The notes beneath the pieces are model-generated. The model made no database searches. It was not told the origin of the DNA and was given only the letters and a program-made list of their open reading frames with translations. DNA of 64,000 nt from Rhizomys pruinosus (Eukaryota > Chordata > Mammalia > Rodentia > Spalacidae): assembly GCA_009823505.1 (NCBI GenBank), contig VZQC01006595.1:124001-188000 (forward strand), written 5' to 3'. Positions within the stretch are counted from its first letter, which is position 1. Each line of letters opens with the position of its first letter. A program made the translations under genes and the position numbers. Shown piece by piece: positions 1-10,817 of the stretch.

Positions 1-59
1 TGAGCTCTACCCCTGGGACTTTTCCAACCTTTTGTGTGTGTATATGTGGTATATTCATG

Positions 60-180
60 CATAAGCCCATGTGTGCTAGCCTGTATGTGTGTGGCCGTGT
101 GTGTCTGGAAGTATGTGTACATGTGAAGGCCAGAGCTTGACTTTGGGTGTCTTTCCCAGTTGAACCAGTAGCTCTCCCTG
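60..180 (-). mobile_element. B3-like or related SINE fragment
   Basis: GTGTGTG-rich head, then AAGGCCAGAGCTTGACTTTG resembles the 'GGAGGCCAGAGGTCAAC' part of the elements at 53534 and 62470. Confidence 0.4.
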
Positions 181-284
181 GCCAGTGCATCCCTTGGATT
201 CTCCCAGCCCTGGGATGATAAAGCTGAGTGGTTTTTATTTTGTTTCATTTTGTTTGTTTTGTTTTGTTTTTAACAAAAAAAAAA

Positions 285-362
285 CACGGGTGTTGGGATT
301 TGAACTCAGGCCCTCATGCTTAGCCGCTAGCACTTTGCCCACTGAGCCACTTCCCCAGCCCC
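285..362 (-). mobile_element. ID-type SINE
   Basis: GGGCTGGGGAAGTGGCTCAG head and A-run tail on the - strand. Confidence 0.7.
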
Positions 363-364
363 TG

Positions 365-511
365 TATTTTTGTATTTTCAGACAGGCAACACATTGTCTA
401 GACTGCCCCGAAACTTGTTTAGTAGTCTAGGCAGGCCTTAAATATTTGATCCTCCTGCCTCAACCTCCCACACAGCTGGGGTTACACACCTATGCCACCA
501 AACCTGGCTCA
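365..511 (-). mobile_element. Old B1
   Basis: Diverged; CCTGCCTCAACCTCCCACAC and end matching 'CCTGGCTC'. Confidence 0.6.
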
Positions 512-533
512 AAATTGAAGTTCTCTTGATATC

Positions 534-683
534 TTTTCTTTCTTTTTGAGACAGGGTCTCCCTGTAGCCCCAGTTGGCCTGGAACTCTCTGTGTAGACCA
601 GGCTGGCCTTGAACTCACAGAGATCTAGCTGTTTCCACCTCCAGAGTGCTGGGATTAAAGGTGTGTGTCTCTATGCCTGGCCT
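534..683 (-). mobile_element. B1
   Basis: Full-length: TTTTTGAGACAGGGTCTCCC to GCCTGGCC. Confidence 0.93.
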
Positions 684-712
684 TTGATAACTTTTCAATC
701 AGATCACATTCT

Positions 713-863
713 TTTTTTTGTCTTTTTGAGACAGGGTCTCCCTGTAGCCCCAGCTGTCCTAAAACTCACTGTGTAGACCAGGCTGGCCTTGAACTCACAG
801 AGATCCATCTGCCTCTGCCTCCCAAGTGCTAGGATTAAAGGCATGCATCACCATGCCCGGCTC
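713..863 (-). mobile_element. B1
   Basis: Full-length, same strand as its neighbour 30 bp away. Confidence 0.93.
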
Positions 864-892
864 CAGATCACGTTCTTGAAAAAAATATATCC

Positions 893-1047
893 TGGGTTGA
901 TCTGATGGCTCTGTAAGTAGATATGCTTGCTATCATGCCTGACAACTTGAGTTCAATCACCAGAGTCCACCTAAAAGTTGTCCTCTGACTTCCACATGTG
1001 AATCTGTGCACACCCCAGCCAAAATACATACATACATACATACATAC
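893..1047 (+). mobile_element. B3
   Basis: AAGTTGTCCTCTGACTTCCA identifies the B3 body; tail expands into (CATA)n. Confidence 0.75.
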
Positions 1048-1070
1048 GTACATAAATTTAAACTGGCAGA

Positions 1071-1108
<38 letters not shown>

Positions 1109-1115
1109 ACACACC
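1016..1115. repeat. (CATA)n and (CA)n microsatellites
   Basis: CATA run at 1027-1050 and CA run at 1072-1114, at the tail of a B3 element. Confidence 0.95.
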
Positions 1116-1612
1116 AGGAAACAGGCTGAGGGTGGATGATTATCTTCCCCTTGAAAGGAGAGCCCCTTCTGCTCACACAGTCAACTTCCTCATGGAGAAT
1201 ATTGAGAAAGACTGAGAAAGAGATGAAAAGCATGTTTGGCAGAATGCATGAGCTCTGGTGGGGTGGGGGAAGGGGGGGACACGGGTCTAGATTTGTTAAA
1301 AAAATAAAAATAAATTTATGTGAAAAAAAACAAAACAAATGAGCAAGCCAATCCAACCTCTCAAAAAATTACAGTAAATTACTGAAGCATGTCTTCTAAA
1401 AACAATAAAATTGTTGTGTAAATAAGAAAAATTATGTGCAAATCAAAGAATATTCAGAATAGACTTAATTTCACAGAAGTGCAGATTTTAGGTAAGGTTC
1501 TATGAGGATGGTAGGAAACATCCTCTTTAAACGATTTTTTAATTTATAGCTGAACAATATTCCATTTTATATACCAGACTTTCATTACCCATGAAATAAA
1601 AAAAATGTACAC

Positions 1613-1640
1613 ACAAAAAAAAAAAAAAAAAAAAAAAAGA
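1613..1640. repeat. Poly(A) tract
   Basis: A run of more than 20 A with single interruptions, no recognisable element attached. Confidence 0.85.
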
Positions 1641-2097
1641 AAGGAGAGGCCCATAAAATGAATGGTCGTATATAGTGACTAACATTTTTCAGGCACTCAC
1701 TGTGTGCTGTGTTTTTTTTCATGTAACATTCACTACCAGGCCAGGCTGGCAGCTTCTTCATTAACCCATTCCCAGACAAAGTCCATGAAAAGACAAGGAA
1801 TCGGACAAAGTCACCCGAGTTCTGAGTAGTCAAGCTGGGATCTGAGCCAAAGCTCCTTCCAATGAGTGGAGTCTAGGCTGTGTGATCAAAGTGCTTAAAT
1901 TTTCCTAAAGATCAGGCACTAGCTAGGATGATATGAGATCTAGGAAGAGGATGTAGCTGATTCGTCTCTCCAGGCTGCGGCGAGAATGATCTTGTTTCAT
2001 GGGCGAAAAGCCCCTGTGAATGGGCCTAGAGAACGCTTTAGTAAATGATCCTTGAAGAGGAACAAACCGGGACTGAGATTTTACACGTGTGTATCTG

Positions 2098-2113
2098 CTG
2101 CCACCTAGTGGTC
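2098..2113 (-). promoter_or_regulatory. CTCF-binding motif (predicted)
   Basis: CTGCCACCTAGTGGTC on + is the reverse complement of CCACTAGGTGGCAG, a near-perfect CTCF core. It lies in non-SINE sequence about 6.8 kb upstream of the candidate LACTBL1 first exon. Confidence 0.6.
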
Positions 2114-2374
2114 CTGTTGCTGTAGGACATGTTATGGATTCTCACCTGGATTGCGCAGGTGAGCCACGTCGAGGGTAAAGAAGATACCCCAAGCAGGAGG
2201 GTTTGCAGGCCTTGGAGCGTATTAACCCGCTCATCCTCAGCGTTAACTTAGATAGGTAGTCCCGGCCCTGGAGTAAAAGGAAGGTGGCCGGGCAGGGTTC
2301 CTAATTCCGTCACTTCCTGGAGGAGTCACACCTCTGGGTATCAGCTTTGGATGAGAAATGGGATCGAAGACACA

Positions 2375-2490
2375 GACAGGGGCCACGAGAAGGTTCGGCT
2401 GGTAGAGTGTATGCCACAAAGCCTGCCGGCCTGAGCTGAATCCCGGGAAGGAGAGACTGATTCCTTGAAGTTGTCCTCTGACGTTCCAGA
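2375..2490 (+). mobile_element. B3
   Basis: GAAGTTGTCCTCTGACGTTC near the end; 5' part diverged. Confidence 0.65.
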
Positions 2491-2663
2491 ATGTCTACTG
2501 AAAAAGATTTAACATCGGGCACGGGGCTACCAGGTGGAAAGTTTGGCATCAAAGTCAATCACTTTGGCCAAGCCTTTATCCAAGCAGCCAGGACCTGGGC
2601 TGCTTGATTTACATGCACCCTGCTGCTCAACGGGGCTCCAGGGGAGTGCCCTTTACACAGGTC

Positions 2664-2790
2664 ACAGAAAGCAGTGTTCCAGGGGAATCTGACGCCCTCT
2701 TCTGACGTCCAAGGCATTGCACAACACAGGTGCACCAACCTACATGCAGACAGTACATTCATACACATAAAAAATAATAAATTTTTAAAA
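2664..2790 (+). mobile_element. B2 3' part
   Basis: Starts at GCAGTGTTCCAGGGGAATCT and ends in an A-rich tail. Confidence 0.8.
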
Positions 2791-2799
2791 AGTAGAGTG

Positions 2800-3870
2800 T
2801 TTAATGGCTCAGCGTTCTTCTGAGTTCCTGCTCCTCCAAGGTGACTGGGGAGATGATGTGGGGTTGGGCCATAGTCCTGGCGGGCTGCAGGTCACACCCT
2901 AGTATCTGTCTGCTGTCACCTCTCATGCTCCCACCCTCACCCCTAGTCTGGCCGCAATCACGTGGGGTGTCCAGGAGTCTCTGACACATTTGCCTAGCTT
3001 CTCTTCTGCTGGGGACACAGAAGCTAATCCCCTTGGCAGAGGGCAGGGAGGGATTAGCACTGGGGAAATGAAGACCGCATCTGGCAGCTTGGCAAAGCCT
3101 GTGCTTAGAGCCCAGGAAGCGCCTGTTGTTCCCTGGAACACAAGGGACTCTGTGGAGGGGCCTGAGTAGGGGGTCCTGCTGGATCTTTTGGAAGGTGGTA
3201 AGAGTCTGAGGCCCTTCAGGTCTTTGGAGGTGGGGGGGGTTGGAGAACTGTAATTAGATGCCCGTTGGTACATGCAAGTAGGTGGGGTGTTTATCTTTCC
3301 AGGTTTGCCTGAGATGGAGGGGTTTCAGGGATAGTGGAGCATCTGGTGCTAAACTGGAGATGGTCCCGCTGGGTCAGCCTGAAGGGGGCTTCTGAGCCCT
3401 GCTCTGCCTTGAAGATAGAGCCAGGGAACTGAGATGTCCCCCTCACTCCCCGTCCTCATCTAACACAAATTTCTCTCTGTCCTCTGTCCCCTCTTCTCCC
3501 TCCCACCTTGCTGAGGTCTCTTTTGGCCTTGGTTTTTCCACCTCACTTTCCGGCCCACAGGTCTCCTGGATCACAGGTCTGACTGAATCCTCAAGAAATG
3601 TGAATCTTCCATGCTTTGTGGAGGATGAAGGCTCGGGTGAGGCACTAACCGGAAGGGCACATCTTCCTTTCCTTCCTTCATCTCCCCTACCTTGGGAACC
3701 TCCAATTGCCCCCTGACCACGTGCTTAGTGCTGCCTTCTTCCCTCCATCCCAGATGACTTTCCTGAGCCCCTCACTGGAGCCCTAGATCTCTGCATCTCA
3801 CAGAGCCATCACAACTCTGTTGTGATAACACCCCACGTGTTTAGTGCATCCATCAGTCACCATTCATGCG
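2800..3870. other. Unique intergenic sequence, no gene seen
   Basis: No SINEs; short open frames only, with no splice or domain support. Confidence 0.5.
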
Positions 3871-3879
3871 CAGCTTTCT

Positions 3880-4065
3880 AGGGGTTCTGGATGTATTATC
3901 ACACTTGCCATCACCCCAGCACTCAAGGGGCAGGAACAGCTTTCCCCGTTCTGCAGAGGAGGAAACTGAGGCTCCAAGAAGAGGTGAGGTGGTTTGTCCA
4001 AAGCTGGAAAGGGTAGAGCTGGAGTCAAGTCCTGCCCCTCCTGCCTCTGACAGCTCCACTGAAAG
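3880..4065 (+). mobile_element. MIR
   Basis: TCTGCAGAGGAGGAAACTGA is the MIR core; flanks fit the tRNA-like and 3' parts. Confidence 0.75.
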
Positions 4066-4112
4066 GCAGGCTCTGCAGGGCCATGTTGCCCAGGGTGCTG
4101 CAGGACCCATGT

Positions 4113-4365
4113 ATGGCTGGATGATGGATGGACACAGACAGACAGGTGGATGGAGAGATAGATGGGTGGATGAGTGGGGAGATGGATGGACAGATGGGAG
4201 GGTGGACAGATGGCCAGATGGATGGATGGATGGATGGATGGATGGATGGATGGATGGATGGATACATCAGTGGGTGGATGGACAGGTGGGTGGGTGGATG
4301 GCTAGGTAAATAGATGGATAGATGGGCAGGTAGGTGGGTGGGTGGATAGATGAATGAACAGATGG
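4113..4365. repeat. (GGAT/GATG)n microsatellite block
   Basis: About 250 bp of degenerate GGAT/GACAGATG units with a perfect (GGAT) core at 4215-4262. Translates to Trp/Met/Asp/Gly-rich frames that are not genes. Confidence 0.95.
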
Positions 4366-4839
4366 ATAAAGACGGGCCTGGGTGGGCTGAGAGGAAGGGG
4401 GAAGCAGGTAAAGAGGACTGGTGTGTTGATCACAGAAGCAGTCAGGGAGCTGTGCTCTGGGTGGGATTTGGGGGTAGTTTCTGTTTTCCAGCTGGGAAGT
4501 AGGAGGAGAGAGATAGTCAGTGGTCAGTGGAGTCCAAAGGGGAGCAGCCGGTCAGAAGCTGACAGACACCTCTGTGAGTCTACTACAATGAATCCTGGGA
4601 TGGGAGAGGGCCACAGGCTGAGGTGCAGAACCCAGCTGTCCGTGAGGTGGCAGCATGCAGAGCACAGAGCTGAACCCCAGCCCAGCTGTCATTCAAAGTT
4701 TCTGAGTGTAAGTCTTCCCTTGGAAATTAAAGGTCACTGTGGGCATGCTCTGCATACCTGTCCTGGCAGTCCAGGCTGCCTCTCCCAGGTACCGTGTGGG
4801 CCGACCCCTGTCACCTTTGCTCAGGTTCAAAGGTAGCAT

Positions 4840-5705
4840 ATTTTATCTCCTTTATTTTTATTTTTATGTGTATGAGTACATGGCCTGCACGTGTGTAAGT
4901 GCCCACAGAGGTCAGAAGGTGTTGGATCCCCTGGAACTGGAGTTATAGACATTGTTAGCTGCCATGTGGGTGTTGGGAATCAAATCTGGGTCTTCCACAA
5001 GAGCAGCCAGTGTTCTTTTTTTATATGAATATAAATTGAATGAAAACATGAACTCTTCCTCATACTAGAATAAAAGGATGATATCTTAAGAATCAATTAT
5101 CAGACTGAGATTGACATTGTTTTAGTAATCATCAAAACTAATGCTCCACAGAGCTGCTGTTTCATGTGAGGGGAGATTAATTTGATCAAATGTATGAATA
5201 TATATATGAACAAATATATGCATCTAGCTACACACAAATTACATCAAAACAAAATGCAGATATTTTAACACAAGTATGAAGTTCTTTGGCAGTTCTTCGA
5301 TGATGAAGACTAGCACAATAAGGATTTGTAATGTTGGAGATAACTAGGTAATTGGCACTAGCATCCACAGATGAGGGATACCATTTGTCATTTGTTTTTC
5401 TGGGACTGTGTTACTTCACTCAGCATGATGTCCTCTAGCTCCAGCCATTTTCCTGCAAAGCTCATGATGTCGTCTTTCTTTACTGCTGCATAGAACTCCA
5501 TTGTGTAGATGTACCACATTTTCTCTATCCACTCATCAGTTGAGGGGCATTTGGGTTGGTTTCCAGCTCCTTGTTATTGTGAAGAGAGCTGAAGATAAAC
5601 ATTGCCGTGCACGTATCTCTTGGGTGGGGTGAGTCTGAGGGAACATGCCTAGGAGTGGTATGGTAGAGCCAGTGTGTTCTTAACTACTGAGCTGTCTCTC
5701 CGGCC
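4840..5705 (-). mobile_element. B2 split by an L1 fragment
   Basis: B2 body at 4840-5015 stops at CAGCCAGTGTTC and resumes at 5668 with GTTCTTAACTACTGAGCTG. The interruption is the L1 at 5016-5667. Confidence 0.8.
5016..5667 (-). mobile_element. L1 3' end inserted in a B2
   Basis: T-rich, with CATAGAACTCCATTGTGTAG and ATCCACTCATCAGTTGAGGG, the L1 3' region read from its antisense strand. Flanked by GCCAGTGTTCTT and GCCAGTGTGTTCTT, an imperfect target duplication. Confidence 0.75.
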
Positions 5706-5889
5706 CCCAAAGGCAGCATCGTCACACAAGCCAACCAAACCAGAGGCCCAGCCTTGTGTCCAGTGATGTCCCTCAGCAACCTGACACTCTTGGGACTGTT
5801 ACTGGCCTCATTTTAAATAAAGTTGTGGCATCATTTGCGAGCAAGACAACTTGCAGAGTTCTGTAAGTTCGGAGCAATTCATAAAACCC

Positions 5890-6240
5890 CATAGCGGTCA
5901 GCACACTCAGAATGAATTGTCCCAGCACATTCCAAAGGCTACTTCTGCTCCTTTGTAAGCTCCCCCATTCCCAGTACCAGGAAAAAAGAGCTGTTTGTCA
6001 TCTGTTTTTCCCTATGATTTTTGGCTCATTCCTAATGTTTTATAGATATGTCCACAAGTCTGTCACTCTTGAAGCTGGCTGTTTTCACTTAGCAACTTTG
6101 GCATGTGCAATTCAGCCACAATGATTTCATTTATCAACCAGTCAAATGCCTTTACACTGCTGCATCATATTCCACCCATGGATCTTATGTACTGTCACCT
6201 ATTTCTACATTCACCATTGAAAAACAATTGAGTTGATTCA
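5890..6240 (-). mobile_element. Old L1 fragment
   Basis: CATCATATTCCACCCATGGA and similar words fit a diverged L1 3' region. Confidence 0.5.
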
Positions 6241-6617
6241 GTCCTTTGAAAACTGAAGAATAAGCACCCAGGGAGATGGCTCTGAAGGGCTTGGTGCACA
6301 AGCATAAGGATTGATGTCAATCTTGCTGGCCACTACTATGTAAAAAAGTTTGGGTGCAATGTGTGTCCTCTAGATCCCAGAACTGGGAAACAGACAGCGA
6401 AGAAAACCCTCTGGGGGTCCATGGTACTCACAACATGTGCACCCATGTCAGATGAGAGAGAGAGGAGAAGATCGATAGATCGATAGAGAGAGAGAGAGCA
6501 GAATAATGAACGGCTTCCATATGAATCCTAAGTTTAAAAGAGATGGAAAATAATTTTGAAACCTGGTGAGGTTTCCAGATGCAAAAATAAGCTTTCTTCA
6601 AACATTCTACTCTCACC

Positions 6618-6800
6618 GAGCGTGGTGGCGCACGCCTTTAATCCTAGCACTCAGGAGGCAGAGGCAGGCAGATCTTTGTGAGTTCAAGGCCAGCCTGGTC
6701 TACAGAGTGAGTTCCAGGACAGCTGGGGCTACAGGGAGACCCTGTCTCAAAAAGACCAAAAAAAAAAAACAAAAACAAAACAACAACAACAACAAAAAAA
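6618..6800 (+). mobile_element. B1
   Basis: GCGTGGTGGCGCACGCCTTT head, A/CAA-rich tail. Confidence 0.93.
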
Positions 6801-7397
6801 CATTCTACTCTCTCTTTCAACACTAAAGACACTGAGGTCCTGCAAAGGAGGGGCCTGTCTCCCGAAAGGGCAGGGTTAATTTTTGACCTGTCATTCAACT
6901 TGCAGGACAGACTATAGTTCCAAAGCATTTCCTGAGAGCCAGAAAAATAATAGGAGCTGCCTGTGTTCCGATGGAAGTAATTGATTAAATGGATGCTTAT
7001 AAAGCTCTTAGAACAGGGCCTGCCTAGGGTAAGCACTTGCCATTACTAAAGACCTGCTGCAGAGTGGCTGAGCCGGCAACCTACGTGTCTGAGATGCTCT
7101 GGACCAGCAGGAGACACAGGTAGCACGCGACGTCCACACACTCTGGGTGACTGGCACAAAGGCTGCTGCTTAGTGAGTGCCATGTTTGGTCACAGTGGCA
7201 GATGCCACTGAGAGTCAGGCAGGGTGGTGTGTGATGTTTCCTGGGGGTGTGTGAATAAATCTCTGTTCAATCCAGACACAGCACCAATGGTGACCCAAGG
7301 AACATTTTTACCCAAGGATAGCTTACTGAACTAGTGAGTCCGTTAGGGTCACTTACAGAAGAATGGGTGTTTGGTTTCTCCTGCCATGATAGAACAC

Positions 7398-7470
7398 CCT
7401 GCTTTGTGACCTTGAGCAAGCCACTTAGGCTCTGTGAGCCCCATTTTTTCATCATGAAAATAGAGGTTCC
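7398..7470 (-). mobile_element. MIR fragment
   Basis: TGACCTTGAGCAAGCCACTT is the MIR core in antisense. Confidence 0.65.
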
Positions 7471-7560
7471 CAAATGAGCTTCCTGGAGGCCTGTGTGTGA
7501 GAGTGGAGTTGTAAGGCGCAGTGGTCACTGCAGGGCTGGGTATTCAGCACAGGAGGTCAC

Positions 7561-7803
7561 TTTTTAAAAATTTTATTTATTTTTGTATGTGTATGAGCGT
7601 ACTGTCTGCATGTAGGTTTGTGCACTCATGTCGTGCAATGCCGCAGAGGTCAGAAGAGGGTGTCAGATTCCCCTGGAACTGGAGTTCTCCTGGAATTGGA
7701 GTTACAGATGGTTCTTAGCCACCATGTGGGTGCTGGGGATCGAACCGGGATCCTCTGCAAGAGCAGCCAGTGCTCTTAACCGCTAGGTTATCTCTCCAGC
7801 CCC
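7561..7803 (-). mobile_element. B2 with internal 18-bp duplication
   Basis: GGAACTGGAGTT is followed by CTCCTGGAATTGGAGTT, the doubled block of a B2 subfamily also at 17892, 30440, 45180 and 59655. Confidence 0.93.
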
Positions 7804-7904
7804 AGGAGGTCACTTTTGGATGGTCCTTCCTGGAACCTTGTTTTACCTACTTGGAAGTGAGATGCTTGATGGATGTCTTTGGCTGAGTCGGTTGGGGGGT
7901 CAGG

Positions 7905-8000
7905 TGTTGGGGTCCCATCTCAGCTCTGCAACAGATCTGTGTAACTTTGGGCAAGTCGCGCAAGCTCATCACACAGGGCACTAATAGCACCTATCTTAGG
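7905..8000 (-). mobile_element. MIR fragment
   Basis: GTGTAACTTTGGGCAAGTCG. Confidence 0.6.
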
Positions 8001-8163
8001 TGTCATGTTCATGTGGTCGGGGGGACAGGAATGGGTTTATTTTGTCCACTGATTAAAGAATTAAAAGGCAGAAAAGAGGTGTTTGCAGATATCTTGGGCA
8101 GTCCCTCTAGAGCCACCATATGATGTTGGGGAAAGAGTGGTCAACCATGAGATTCTTTCCTTT

Positions 8164-8404
8164 TCTTTTCTTTTTTTTAATTTTTAATTTTAATTTTTAT
8201 TTTTGTATGTGTATGAAAGTACTGTCTGCATGTAGATTTGTGCACCCATGTCGTGCAATACCGTGGAGGTCAGAAGAGGGTGTCAGATTCCCCTGGAACT
8301 GGAGTTAAAGATGGTTCTCAGCCGCCATGTGGGTGCTGGGGATCGAACCTGGGTCCTCTGCAAGAGCAGTCGGAGCTCTTAACCGCTAGCCCATCTTTCC
8401 AGCC
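8164..8404 (-). mobile_element. B2
   Basis: Full-length, T-rich start to TCTTTCCAGCC. Confidence 0.93.
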
Positions 8405-8452
8405 TATTTATTTATTTATTTATTATTTATTTATTTATTTATTTTATTATTT
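8404..8452. repeat. (TTTA)n microsatellite
   Basis: Between two minus-strand B2 copies; probably grew from a B2 tail. Confidence 0.9.
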
Positions 8453-8486
8453 TTTAAACCCGCCCGCCAACCGCCACTCACCTGCA

Positions 8487-8694
8487 CTATTTATTTTTTA
8501 TGTGTATGAGTGTATTGTCTGCATGTAGGTTTGTGTACCCATGTCATGCAATGCACGGTCAGAAGAGGGCATCAGATTCCCCTGGAACTGGAGTTAAAGA
8601 TGGTTCTTAGCCACCATGTGGGTGCTAGGAATCGAACCCAGGTCCTCTGCAAGAGCAGTCGGTGCTCTTAACCACTAGGCCATCTCTCCAGCCC
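8487..8694 (-). mobile_element. B2
   Basis: Full-length, ends CATCTCTCCAGCCC, about 100 bp before the LACTBL1 G-rich tract. Confidence 0.92.
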
Positions 8695-8802
8695 TTGTTT
8701 TGTTTTTTACATGAAACATCTGGGAACGTTTCTTTTCTCCTTTGAGCCCATCCTGGAGGAGGCCGAATGTCTCGGGTCTTAGGATATATTGATAAACAAC
8801 AC

Positions 8803-8836
8803 ATGGGTGGGGTGGGGCGGGGTGGGGTGGGGCGAG
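8803..8836 (+). promoter_or_regulatory. G-rich Sp1/G-quadruplex-like tract upstream of LACTBL1 exon 1
   Basis: Repeated GGGGTGGGG and GGGGCGGGG units with at least five runs of four G. It could serve as promoter GC boxes. No TATA box is evident nearby. Confidence 0.4.
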
Positions 8837-8951
8837 CGCACCAGGGGCAGAGGAGGTGAGCAGAGCTACTGCAGTGCTTGCTGGGGGAGCCTGGGTTTCT
8901 CAGCTGGTGCTGCAGCCGACCTCGGACCCCACAACCCATGTCCTCTCCGCC

Positions 8952-9088
8952 TGCTGGCAGCCGTGGCTGCTGAAGGGGAAAAAAAAGTGGTTCTTGCCTG
9001 CGCTCAGCAGCTTCCTCTTCCTGTCGTCAGTGGCCGTGACCAGCTGCTTCCTGTGGCAGTGCCATCCCCCTAAGCTTCAGACTGCTGA
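8952..9088 (+). CDS. LACTBL1: LACTBL1 exon 1 candidate (membrane anchor), no ATG in frame
   Basis: The open frame reads Trp-Leu-Leu-Lys-Gly-Lys-Lys-Lys-Trp followed by about 20 hydrophobic residues (FLPALSSFLFLSSVAVTSCF) and then LWQCHPPKLQTA. This is the layout of a positively charged N terminus plus signal anchor. The frame ends at a GA|GTGAAG donor (exon end 9088, phase 2), which joins in frame to 11485. A G-rich, Sp1-like tract lies just upstream at 8803-8836. There is no ATG in this frame: the open region runs upstream from a GTG at 8856 with only non-ATG codons. The start may have been lost, lie in another exon, or be displaced by a shift in the A8 run at 8978-8986. A different small gene is possible. 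Left border approximate. Confidence 0.45.
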
Positions 9089-9224
9089 GTGAAGCAGCCA
9101 CTGCGCGGGTCACGCCCACCCCTGCAAGTGCGGGTGCCCCAGGCCCAGAACTACCGGGGACCTGAAGGTGTGGGAGCCCTGGAAGGTTCAGACTCAGGAG
9201 TTTGGGTCCCTGTTTTTACCTCAG

Positions 9225-9320
9225 GCCTCACTGTGCATCTCTGAGCTGGTCATATGACCTCTCTGGGCCTCGATCAAGCTCTGTGTATAAGATGAAGACA
9301 TGACTACTGCCAAGGTTTCA
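9225..9320 (-). mobile_element. MIR fragment
   Basis: CTCTCTGGGCCTCGATCAAG with surrounding MIR-like words. Confidence 0.5.
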
Positions 9321-9373
9321 TAGGTCATCCAATCCGGGGGTACAACTCAGTGTTCCGCGGAGGTGCAAAGAGG

Positions 9374-9490
9374 GGCTGGTGAGGTGGCTCAGGGTGAAAG
9401 TGGAAGGAAATAACTGACTTTATTAAGTTGTCCTCTGACCACCACATATGTACCATGACATGCATGTACTTGTAAATAAATACGAACATT
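9374..9490 (+). mobile_element. B3, internally deleted
   Basis: GGCTGGTGAGGTGGCTCAGG joined early to AAGTTGTCCTCTGACC. Confidence 0.75.
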
Positions 9491-9942
9491 TTAAGGTGCG
9501 GACAGCGTTTCCCTTGCTTTGTAGGCTCATCCAGCCATCGGTCCCTTCCAAGACCTTCCTACTCTGTATAGGAGCGCTAGAGGAGCAACTCCCAGGTGTC
9601 CATGCACTCCTGGTAATGGATACCACCCTCTGTTGCTATAGCAACTCTGGTGTCCAATGGGCCAGGCTATCAGATGATGTAGAGCCCCAGACCTCCACTG
9701 TAGTGCGGAGTGGCCTCTTTCAGTCCTGTCACTCACGCTGCTACCTTCCATGCTCAGCAGGATGTCCAGGGTTCCCAGGGTCCCGCAGAGTCTTCTGCAG
9801 ACAAGGTCCCTTTTACCGTCTTAAAGGTTCCTCCCTCTGCCACCCAGGGGGAAACTTCGAGAGGACATTTGAAATAGAAGCCCGCCTGATTGATTAGACT
9901 CAGCAGATGTGAAGTTACTCTCAAACTGATGTGATATTGTCA

Positions 9943-10108
9943 AAGTCTGGGCAAGATGGCTGACAACCTGAGTCCAATCCCCAGAGTGTATGTGCACAGT
10001 GGAGGGGGAGCACTGACTCCTGTGTTGTCCTCTGACCTTCATACACACCATGGCACCTGTGCCACTCTGTAAAAATTAATAAACAAATATATAAGTAAAT
10101 ACATAAGT
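9943..10108 (+). mobile_element. B3
   Basis: GTTGTCCTCTGACCTTCATA and AATAAACAAATA tail. Confidence 0.75.
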
Positions 10109-10133
10109 GTAATATATATTTTATTTCCAAAGC

Positions 10134-10315
10134 CTCTCTCTCTCTCTCTCTCTTTTTTTTTTGCTTTTTTTTGACAGGGTCTCCCTGTAGCCCCAGCTGG
10201 CCTAGAGCTCACTATGTAGACCAGGCTAGCCTCCATCTCATAGAGATCCTCCTGCCTCTGGCTCTGCCTTCGCCTCCTGAGTGCTGGTGTTAAAGGCTTG
10301 AACCGCCCTGTCCAG
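10134..10315 (-). mobile_element. B1 with (CT)n at its tail side
   Basis: TTTGACAGGGTCTCCCTGTA body preceded by a CT run. Confidence 0.9.
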
Positions 10316-10464
10316 CTTTCTCAACTTTCTATTTAATTTGTCACAAATACTGAACTGTCTGTGGACTACAAACCACATAATACAGGCCGGTGCCCACCTT
10401 AGACAGTCAGTCCCTAGTGTTCAGAGTTATTATTCAGGGGAATGTTAGACGTAAGCAGTTGGCC

Positions 10465-10660
10465 TAGGGAAATGGCCCAGCTGGCAACGAGCTCGCAGGG
10501 CAGGCATGTGAGCCCGAGTCAGATTCTGAGCATAAAAGGCAGGAATGGTGACGCACACTTGCAATCCCAGTACTGGGGTGGTAGAGACAGGAGGGTCCCT
10601 GGGGCTTGTCAGAGAACTGGCCTGGGCAGGTTTGCATTTAAGATCTCCTGCATTTAAGGT
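10465..10660 (+). mobile_element. B4-like SINE
   Basis: tRNA-like head GGAAATGGCCCAGCTGGCAA then B1-like CAATCCCAGTACTGGGGTGG. Confidence 0.6.
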
Positions 10661-10817
10661 GCCGTCTGTGTAGGGCACATGCTAGACACCTGACTGTGGA
10701 TGCCAACCACACCCCGGCCCCAAGATAACAAATCCAAGCCTTTATCCAAGACCTCCACTCTGGTCACCAAACCCACTATCCACTTGTTTAGCTATGGCTA
10801 AGGAATGAACGACCCCA

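Noticed and set aside
868..1356. 162-codon - strand frame with Cys/Val and Tyr/Met runs
   Set aside because: Translation of CA and CATA microsatellites and a B3.
4025..4313. Trp/Asp/Gly- and Ser/Ile/His-rich frames
   Set aside because: Translation of the GGAT repeat on both strands.
8789..9073. Alternative + strand frame over the LACTBL1 exon 1 candidate (possible TEX46)
   Set aside because: TEX46 lies near LACTBL1 in human, but I could not match this frame to it. It lacks an ATG, and the other frame has the better anchor and splice logic.
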